Assembly (NCBI GenBank): GCA_012511845.1
Contig: JAAZFF010000439.1
Span: 1-5,688, forward strand
Direction of reading: 5' to 3'
Origin: Lentisphaerota bacterium
Lineage (GTDB): Bacteria; Verrucomicrobiota; Kiritimatiellia; RFP12; UBA3636
DNA: 5,688 bases
The notes beneath the pieces were generated by a model. It was not told where the DNA came from and made no database searches. It saw only the letters and a list, made by a program, of their open reading frames with translations. The position numbers were made by a program, and so were the translations under genes. Positions 1-4,164 of this stretch are shown here, piece by piece. Numbering within the stretch: the stretch's first letter is position 1; the number at the start of each line of letters is the position of its first letter.

Positions 1-510
1 GTTCCTACACTCAGCGGTGGCGAAAGTCAGCGCATACGCCTTTCATCTCAACTCGGTACGAATTTATGCGGTGTTTGTTATATACTAGATGAGCCTACGA
101 TAGGGCTTCATCAGCGGGATACCAGGATGCTTCTTGATACTCTTGAAGAACTTAGAGACAAGGGTAATACGGTTCTTGTTGTTGAGCACGATGATATGAC
201 AATGCGCAGTGCTGACCATATTGTAGATTTGGGACCCGGTGCTGGCGTAGAGGGTGGGGAAGTTGTTGCAGCAGGATCTCTGAAAGAAATTTTGAAATGC
301 AAGCGTTCAAAAACTGCAAGCTCACTAATAGATCCTGTAGTTCATCCGTTAAATGGAAGTTACCGTGATTGCAGGAAAGCTGATTTTCTTACTATAAAAA
401 ACGCCCACCTGCACAACCTTCGTAATTTGGATGTTAAAATACCCCTGGAGCGCTTTTGCGTTGTAACCGGCGTAAGCGGCTCCGGCAAATCTACACTTGT
501 GCGAGATGTT

Positions 511-513
511 TAG
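511..513 (+). other. In-frame amber codon inside uvrA
   Basis: TAG follows ...STLVRDV and precedes YES, at a place where UvrA proteins normally read DV-Leu-Tyr. A single T-to-A change in a TTG leucine codon would produce it. The reading frame is the same on both sides, so this is not an indel. The other complete genes here (1598-2299, 2314-3207, 3327-4031) and uvrA itself all end in TAA, so the window has no example of TAG used as a normal terminator, but three or four genes are too few to argue for codon reassignment. Confidence 0.9.
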
Positions 514-522
514 TATGAAAGC

Positions 523-1410
523 ATGCACAAGATTAACGCACACCGCGGAAAGATCCAGACTGTCGGCTGCACTGATATACTTGGTGCTGAACCGATAAAA
601 CGTGTGTTGGAGGTAGACCAGAGCCCCATAGGCAGAACTCCACGTTCATGTCCTGCAACATATGTCGGCTTCTGGACAGCAATCCGTGAATTGTTTGCAT
701 CTACCCCTGAAGCCAAACTGCGTGGCTATAATGCATCCCGTTTTTCATTCAATATTACGGGAGGACGTTGCACTGAGTGTCTTGGACAGGGCGTTGTACG
801 TGTTGAAATGGCTTTCCTGCCGGACGTTGTTACACTCTGTGAAGTTTGCAGGGGTGCTCGCTTTAACAGTGATACGCTGGTTGTAAAATATAACGGAAAG
901 ACTATTGCAGATGTTTTGTCGATGAGTATTTCGGAGGCATGTGTTTTCTTCGAACCTCATCCAAAAATACGGTATCCGCTGCAATTGCTGTGCGATGTGG
1001 GTATGGGGTATATCTCGCTTGGTCAGCAAAGTTGTACCTTAAGCGGTGGAGAGGCACAGCGGATTAAACTTGTAACCGAACTTGCGCGCTCTACGCCCAA
1101 GCCCGGTATAAAGCAACCGGCTACTTTGTATGTGCTTGATGAACCCACTGTAGGTCTGCACATGGCTGATGTTTCCAACCTGCTGAAAGTTATACACCGG
1201 CTGGTAGACAATGGACACACCGTCGTTACGATTGAGCATAATCCCGATGTTATAGCAGAGGCAGATTGGATAATAGATTTAGGACCTGAAGGTGGCGATG
1301 CAGGGGGACAAATCGTTGCATCCGGTTCTCCCGTTGAGTTGGCGAAAAAAATGCCGAAGAAATCATATACGGCAAAATTTCTCTCAGAAAAATTCACCTC
1401 AGCAGGATAA
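523..1410 (+). CDS. uvrA: Downstream open segment of the interrupted uvrA (domain II after Walker A)
   Basis: This is the piece a gene caller would report separately: 295 codons from the first ATG after the amber codon. It carries the conserved region from DQSPIGRTPRS through the zinc finger, signature, Walker B and H-loop of ATPase domain II, but lacks the Walker A P-loop, which lies just upstream of the TAG. No Shine-Dalgarno sequence precedes this ATG. It lies 9 bases past the stop, so reinitiation by a terminating ribosome is conceivable. A protein made from here alone could not bind ATP in the normal UvrA way, so I regard it as part of one broken or recoded gene rather than an independent gene. 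Confidence 0.5.
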   Translation: MHKINAHRGKIQTVGCTDILGAEPIKRVLEVDQSPIGRTPRSCPATYVGFWTAIRELFASTPEAKLRGYNASRFSFNITGGRCTECLGQGVVRVEMAFLPDVVTLCEVCRGARFNSDTLVVKYNGKTIADVLSMSISEACVFFEPHPKIRYPLQLLCDVGMGYISLGQQSCTLSGGEAQRIKLVTELARSTPKPGIKQPATLYVLDEPTVGLHMADVSNLLKVIHRLVDNGHTVVTIEHNPDVIAEADWIIDLGPEGGDAGGQIVASGSPVELAKKMPKKSYTAKFLSEKFTSAG

Positions 1411-1427
1411 GAGTTGATTTTCGTTGC

Positions 1428-1456
1428 TTTCAGACGATCCCATTTTCGTTCTGAAA
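1428..1456 (+). terminator. Hairpin downstream of uvrA, weak terminator candidate
   Basis: TTTCAGACGA (1428-1437) pairs with TCG (1446-1448) and TCTGAAA (1450-1456), giving a 10-bp stem with one bulged T and an 8-base loop. It begins 17 bases after the uvrA stop. No run of T follows, so it is not a standard intrinsic terminator; it may only stabilise the 3' end of the mRNA or be chance. The rest of 1411-1597 is AT-rich (by hand count 15 G/C of 60 in 1501-1560) and holds no gene I can see. Confidence 0.3.
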
Positions 1457-1583
1457 CTTATGCTTCAGAGAAATATCTCAAAGCAGATATTCATTCTCGC
1501 CAAATACATGTTTTTTTGCTATATTTTTTGTTGGTTGGTTTTACTAACATAATTTGTGGAACAATCGCCACTTTATGAAAGAC

Positions 1584-1590
1584 AAAGGGA
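1584..1590 (+). promoter_or_regulatory. Ribosome binding site fixing the four-helix gene start
   Basis: AAAGGGA lies 7 bases before ATG 1598. It decides between this ATG and the in-frame GTG at 1556, which would add 14 residues that do not resemble the family and has only AT-rich sequence in front of it. Confidence 0.6.
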
Positions 1591-1597
1591 TGTAGAA

Positions 1598-2299
1598 ATG
1601 AGCGAACATAAGCATAATCGGTCACCTGCAACCGATCGAGTTATACCACCGCATGGCGGTTATGAGGACCTGCTTTCATTTCAGAAGTCGCGCATTGTCT
1701 ATGATGCGACTGTGGAGTTTTGCGAACGCTTTATCAGCAAGTACAGCCGTACCCATGATCAGATGGTACAGGCTGCCCGCTCCGGCAAGCAGAACATCCT
1801 GGAGGGCAGCCAAGCCAGCGGTACCTCCAAGGAGGCGGAGATTAAGCTCACCAATGTGGCGCGTGCCAGCCTGGAAGAGTTGCTCGAAGATTACCGCGAC
1901 TTCCTGCGTTCCGGCGGCCACGCTGAGTGGGACAAGAACTCCAAAGAGGCGCTCTATGTACGCAAGCTATCTGCCGGCAAGATTGCACCTACAGCAGATT
2001 ATGGGACAAAGGGGACGAATGCGACCAATAAGAAAAGTGCTGACGCTGGGAACCACCATAGGTCCCCTATGTCCCATAAGCCCCATTCTCCCGTGACCTT
2101 CGAGACCTTCCGCCCCTTTTTTGAGACTCGTCCACCGGAGATACTTGCCAATATCATCATCAGCCTGATCCACCAGACCAACTACTTGCTGGATCAGCAG
2201 ATCCGGCACCTTGAGCAGGACTTCCTCAAAAAGGGCGGCTTGCGCGAGCGCATGACCCGCGCCCGCCTGGCAGCACGCAATAATCAGAGGAGGCAGTAA
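1598..2299 (+). CDS. Four-helix-bundle protein with C-terminal suffix domain (23S rRNA intervening-sequence / S23 protein type)
   Basis: This encodes 233 residues. Residues about 22-125 look like the four-helix-bundle family first found in intervening sequences of 23S rRNA and related to Avd of diversity-generating retroelements (SRIVYDATVEFCERF, then ARSGKQNILEGSQASGTSKEAEIKL, then a long acidic helix LEELLEDYRDFL). Residues about 130-166 are low-complexity and repeat-derived. Residues about 167-223 match the 'suffix' domain seen in such proteins (ETRPPEILANI, HQTNYLLDQQIRHLEQDFL, GGLRERMTRARL). No signal peptide or membrane segment is seen. Its molecular role is unknown; the family is thought to bind nucleic acid. 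I chose ATG 1598 because AAAGGGA (1584-1590) lies 7 bases upstream; an in-frame GTG at 1556 has no ribosome site. The gene is markedly GC-richer than its flanks (38 of 60 in 1861-1920 against 15 of 60 in 1501-1560), which suggests transfer. No rRNA or reverse transcriptase is nearby. Confidence 0.85.
   Translation: MSEHKHNRSPATDRVIPPHGGYEDLLSFQKSRIVYDATVEFCERFISKYSRTHDQMVQAARSGKQNILEGSQASGTSKEAEIKLTNVARASLEELLEDYRDFLRSGGHAEWDKNSKEALYVRKLSAGKIAPTADYGTKGTNATNKKSADAGNHHRSPMSHKPHSPVTFETFRPFFETRPPEILANIIISLIHQTNYLLDQQIRHLEQDFLKKGGLRERMTRARLAARNNQRRQ
1999..2092. repeat. Inverted 9-bp repeat block inside the four-helix gene
   Basis: Arm TTATGGGACAAAGGGGAC (1999-2016) is the reverse complement of GTCCCCTATGTCCCATAA (2062-2079) with one mismatch in 18, separated by 45 bases. 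Each arm is part of a short 9-bp tandem: GGGACAAAG, GGGACGAAT, GCGACCAAT at 2003-2029, and GTCCCCTAT, GTCCCATAA, GCCCCATTC at 2062-2088. Both keep frame (9 bp is 3 codons), encoding GTK-GTN-ATN and SPM-SHK-PHS type peptides. Because the arms encode unrelated peptides, the shared feature is in the DNA or RNA rather than the protein. The block sits between the four-helix and suffix domains, and the arm-to-arm span (1999-2079) is 81 bp, exactly 27 codons. Confidence 0.75.
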
Positions 2300-2301
2300 T
2301 G
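2288..2301 (+). promoter_or_regulatory. Orphan strong Shine-Dalgarno with TAATG stop/start overlap
   Basis: A perfect AGGAGG (2288-2293) lies 5 bases before ATG 2299-2301, which overlaps the TAA stop of the four-helix gene as TAATG. This is a typical arrangement for translational coupling to a next gene in an operon. Here the frame runs only 45 codons to TAA at 2434-2436, lies antisense to the 3' end of the convergent methyltransferase gene, and its peptide is not recognisable. The likeliest reading is a leftover start of a gene that once followed the four-helix gene. Confidence 0.6.
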
Positions 2302-2313
2302 AGCGTAAATTTA

Positions 2314-3207
2314 TTATGTGCTTTGGCTTTTAAGTATTTTCGAAATTGCAGCAATATGCTCCGGAGTTGTTCCGCAACATCCTCCAATAAGTGTTGCTCC
2401 TGCGTCTCGCAAAATTTTACAATTCTCTGCCATTAAATCGGGGCTTTCGTCAAAAATAGTTTCCCCGTTTACAAGTTTTGGCATACCTGCATTTGGCATT
2501 GCCATTATGGGAACAACTTTTACTGCTTTTCTAATTTTCCTTACAACTTCAATCATGTGTTCAGAGCCAAGTCCGCAATTGGCGCCTATTATGTGGGCTC
2601 CGGCTTCCAATGCTGCCATGGCAAACTGTGCCGGGGTGACTCCCATCATGGAAACGTATCCGCCTCCCTGTTTTGGATTGAAGGTGAAGCTGGCTATTAC
2701 TGTAAGGTCTGTACAGGATCTTGCGGCTTTTACTGCCACACAGCATTCTTCAATTGCCATCATTGTTTCAATAACCACAGCATCGGCACCGCCTTCTTCG
2801 AGTGCTTTTGCCTGTTCGGCAAAGGCTTCAAAAAAATCTTCTTCAGTTTCAATACCATAAGGTTCCATGAATTCCCCGGTAGGTCCGATGCTGCCCAGGA
2901 CGTGCTGTGTTCCTTCAGCTGCTTCATGAGCTATTGCTGCTGCAGCACGATTGATTTCTACAACACGATCTTCCAGACCGAAGTTGCGCAGTTTATACCG
3001 AGTACCGCCGAATGAATTGCATTCCACTATATCGCTTCCGGCTTCACGGTACGACTTGTGGATTGATTTCACCTTTTCCGGATGCGTCAAACACCACATT
3101 TCCGGACATTCTCCAACCTGTAAACCCAGCTCCTGCAGTGCTGTGCCCATCGCTCCATCAATAATCAGTATTTCTCCGGCTTGCAAGCGTTTTTCGATAC
3201 GTTCCAC
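2314..3207 (-). CDS. Stand-alone homocysteine S-methyltransferase domain protein
   Basis: The product belongs to the Pfam homocysteine S-methyltransferase family, the (beta/alpha)8 zinc domain also found at the N terminus of cobalamin-dependent methionine synthase (MetH) and in betaine-homocysteine methyltransferase. Visible motifs, numbered from the GTG at 3219, are LIIDGAMGT (residues 18-26), VECNSFGGTRYKL (65-77), GSIGPTGE (109-116) and the zinc-thiolate cysteines GANCG (Cys215) and GGCCGTTPEHI (Cys281, Cys282). About 300 residues is this domain alone: no folate, cobalamin or reactivation domain follows, so it would need a separate methyl donor protein or a small-molecule donor. Donor specificity cannot be read from sequence. 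Two in-frame GTG starts exist; I prefer 3207 because GTGGAG lies 6 bases upstream, whereas 3219 is preceded only by A-rich sequence. It converges on the four-helix gene with 14 bases between stops. Confidence 0.88.
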   Translation of the reverse strand: MERIEKRLQAGEILIIDGAMGTALQELGLQVGECPEMWCLTHPEKVKSIHKSYREAGSDIVECNSFGGTRYKLRNFGLEDRVVEINRAAAAIAHEAAEGTQHVLGSIGPTGEFMEPYGIETEEDFFEAFAEQAKALEEGGADAVVIETMMAIEECCVAVKAARSCTDLTVIASFTFNPKQGGGYVSMMGVTPAQFAMAALEAGAHIIGANCGLGSEHMIEVVRKIRKAVKVVPIMAMPNAGMPKLVNGETIFDESPDLMAENCKILRDAGATLIGGCCGTTPEHIAAISKILKSQST

Positions 3208-3235
3208 GTTGTTCTCCACTTTGTTTTTTTATATT

Positions 3236-3251
3236 GAATACAGGCGTATTC
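3236..3251. promoter_or_regulatory. Perfect palindrome between divergent genes, operator candidate
   Basis: GAATAC (3236-3241), AGGC, GTATTC (3246-3251): a perfect 6+6 inverted repeat with a 4-base centre, in the short space between the divergent methyltransferase gene and pyrF. On the minus strand TATAAA (3228-3233) could be a -10 box for the methyltransferase gene, which would place the palindrome in its promoter spacer, a usual repressor position. No good -35 box is visible, and a regulator cannot be named. Confidence 0.35.
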
Positions 3252-3288
3252 TAGTACTTTTTTACGATGCAGGGAAGATTAAAAGCTT

Positions 3289-3318
3289 TTGCCTGTAAAC
3301 CTCCGTGTGTGTTAAAAT
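3289..3318 (+). promoter_or_regulatory. Possible pyrF promoter giving a leaderless or near-leaderless mRNA
   Basis: TTGCCT (3289-3294, four of six matches to TTGACA) and TAAAAT (3313-3318, five of six to TATAAT) are 18 bases apart. Transcription would start near 3324-3327, at or next to the pyrF ATG at 3327. No Shine-Dalgarno sequence precedes that ATG, which agrees with a leaderless transcript. This rests on consensus matching by eye in AT-rich DNA. Confidence 0.4.
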
Positions 3319-3326
3319 CACAACTC

Positions 3327-4031
3327 ATGAAAGAGAATAACAAACATGAAATTATTGTAGCACTTGATGTGCCCGGTTTTGCAGACGCCAGATCGGCAGT
3401 ATCTGAACTTGGAGACGCTGTTTCGTTTTATAAGGTAGGGCTGGAGCTCTTCATTTCAGACGGACCTGCCGTTCTGGACATGTTGAGGGGGGAAGGTAAA
3501 CGGATCTTCCTGGATTTAAAATTACACGATATTCCCAGAACGGTTGAGCGTGCCGTTAAATCATGTGTCCGCTATGGAGTTGAGCTTTTAACTATTCATG
3601 CGTTTGGTTCTGTTGCAATGATAGAAGCTGCTGCAAATGCGGCACAGGAAGCTGATTCAAACACACGAATTCTTGCAGTTACGATGCTTACGAGTCTTGA
3701 TAAGTCGGATATGGACAAGCTGGGCATAAATGGCACGATGGAAGAACGTGTTGTTGCACTTGGAGCACTGGCTGTCGGGGCAGGAGCCGGTGGTCTTGTC
3801 TGTTCACCCCAGGAGGTGTTGTCTTTAAGAAAAGCAGTTGGCAAAGAGCCGTGGCTGATAACACCCGGGGTTCGTCCGCTTGGAGATGGTTTGGGAGATC
3901 AGAAACGTGTTGCAACTCCTGCTCAGGCTATCCGTGACGGAGCCACACATCTTGTAATAGGACGTCCGATTATGGAAGCAGCCGACAAACGCAAGGCAGC
4001 TCTTGCTATCAGGGCTGAAATGGACGCATAA
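3327..4031 (+). CDS. pyrF: Orotidine 5'-phosphate decarboxylase
   Basis: PyrF decarboxylates OMP to UMP, the last step of de novo pyrimidine synthesis, in the cytoplasm. The 234 residues are full length for the bacterial short-type family. Visible motifs are IIVALDVP (residues 9-16), FYKVGLELF (34-42, Lys36), the catalytic block FLDLKLHDIPRTV with Asp63, Lys65 and Asp68 (61-73), the TPGVRP loop (179-184) and LVIGRPI (209-215, Arg213, phosphate binding). I start at ATG 3327 because the family begins just before the IIVALDVP strand; an in-frame ATG at 3267 would add 20 unrelated residues and lies upstream of the candidate promoter. No Shine-Dalgarno sequence is visible. The gene diverges from the methyltransferase gene and no other pyrimidine gene is in the window. 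GC content looks typical of the flanks (27 of 60 in 3541-3600). Nothing in the protein looks broken. Confidence 0.96.
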   Translation: MKENNKHEIIVALDVPGFADARSAVSELGDAVSFYKVGLELFISDGPAVLDMLRGEGKRIFLDLKLHDIPRTVERAVKSCVRYGVELLTIHAFGSVAMIEAAANAAQEADSNTRILAVTMLTSLDKSDMDKLGINGTMEERVVALGALAVGAGAGGLVCSPQEVLSLRKAVGKEPWLITPGVRPLGDGLGDQKRVATPAQAIRDGATHLVIGRPIMEAADKRKAALAIRAEMDA

Positions 4032-4053
4032 TTAGGGTGATCATTTGTAGAGG

Positions 4054-4074
4054 ACAGAATAATGTTTATTCTGT
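4054..4074. terminator. Perfect 9-bp hairpin after pyrF, terminator-like without a T tract
   Basis: ACAGAATAA (4054-4062), loop TGT, TTATTCTGT (4066-4074), beginning 23 bases after the pyrF stop. The stem is AT-rich and is not followed by T residues. A second inverted pair, GTAAAC (4078-4083) and GTTTAC (4097-4102), lies just downstream, and a 4-bp stem at 4101-4113 is followed by TTTT. Together they could end pyrF transcription or be an RNA-processing or protein-binding region; the sequence does not decide. Confidence 0.35.
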
Positions 4075-4104
4075 TGCGTAAACAAGCGATGTTATGGTTT
4101 ACTG

Positions 4105-4134
4105 TTGATCAGTTTTTATTCAAATAAATATATG
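4105..4134 (+). promoter_or_regulatory. Weak promoter candidate for the GH94 gene
   Basis: TTGATC (4105-4110, four of six to TTGACA) and TATATG (4129-4134, four of six to TATAAT) are 18 bases apart in the AT-rich stretch before the cellobiose phosphorylase gene. This is the best pair I can see, but both boxes are imperfect and AT-rich DNA yields such matches by chance. It overlaps TGATCA (4106-4111), which also occurs at 4038-4043. Confidence 0.25.
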
Positions 4135-4164
4135 AACAAATATGCTAACGAGAGGTGTCAAGTA

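Larger units (their letters stand above)
1..1410 (+). pseudogene. uvrA: UvrA, excinuclease ABC subunit A, C-terminal half; 5' end outside window, interrupted by an in-frame TAG
   Basis: UvrA is the cytoplasmic ATPase that finds bulky DNA lesions and loads UvrB. Reading in frame from base 1, the fragment starts at the signature of ATPase domain I (LSGGES, codons 4-9), followed by Walker B (YILDEPTIGLH, from base 79) and the H-loop (VVEHD, His at 187). Domain II follows: Walker A GVSGSGKST (469-495), then TAG at 511-513, the DQSPIGRTPRS motif, a C-x2-C, 19 residues, C-x2-C zinc finger (769-849), signature LSGGEAQ (from 1039), Walker B LYVLDEPTVGLH (from 1126), H-loop IEHN (His at 1237) and the stop TAA at 1408. 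The remaining length of about 468 residues fits the C-terminal half of a roughly 940-residue UvrA. The linker before domain II is unusual (DPVVHPLNGSYR), so a divergent or tandem long UvrA is possible. With no other stop or frameshift, the interruption is recent, an error, or read through. Confidence 0.9.

Noticed and set aside
511..525. Pyrrolysine or general amber recoding as explanation of the TAG in uvrA
   Set aside because: The residue expected here is leucine, no pyl gene is in the window, and three or four genes ending in TAA are too few to show that TAG is not a stop.
1511..1553. Promoter for the four-helix gene (TATATT at 1520, CATAAT at 1548)
   Set aside because: Neither has a convincing -35 box at proper spacing and the stretch is very AT-rich, so the matches carry little weight.
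1556..1597. GTG 1556 as start of the four-helix gene
   Set aside because: It has no ribosome site, and the extra 14 residues do not resemble the family, while ATG 1598 has AAAGGGA at good spacing.
2003..2088. CRISPR array or minisatellite outside coding sequence
   Set aside because: The units are only 9 bp with no spacers and lie in frame inside a gene, so this is not CRISPR; it is described as a coding inverted repeat.
1653..2096. Alternate-frame open reading frame over the four-helix gene
   Set aside because: It is rich in Arg, Ala, Pro and Ser, as expected from a shifted frame of GC-rich DNA, and shows no motif; the frame 1598-2299 has clear family motifs.
2318..3015. Plus-strand open frames across the methyltransferase gene
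   Set aside because: They are antisense shadows; the minus strand carries the full zinc methyltransferase motif set.
3267..3326. ATG 3267 as pyrF start (20 extra residues)
   Set aside because: The extension is not family-like, has no ribosome site, and the candidate promoter lies downstream of it.
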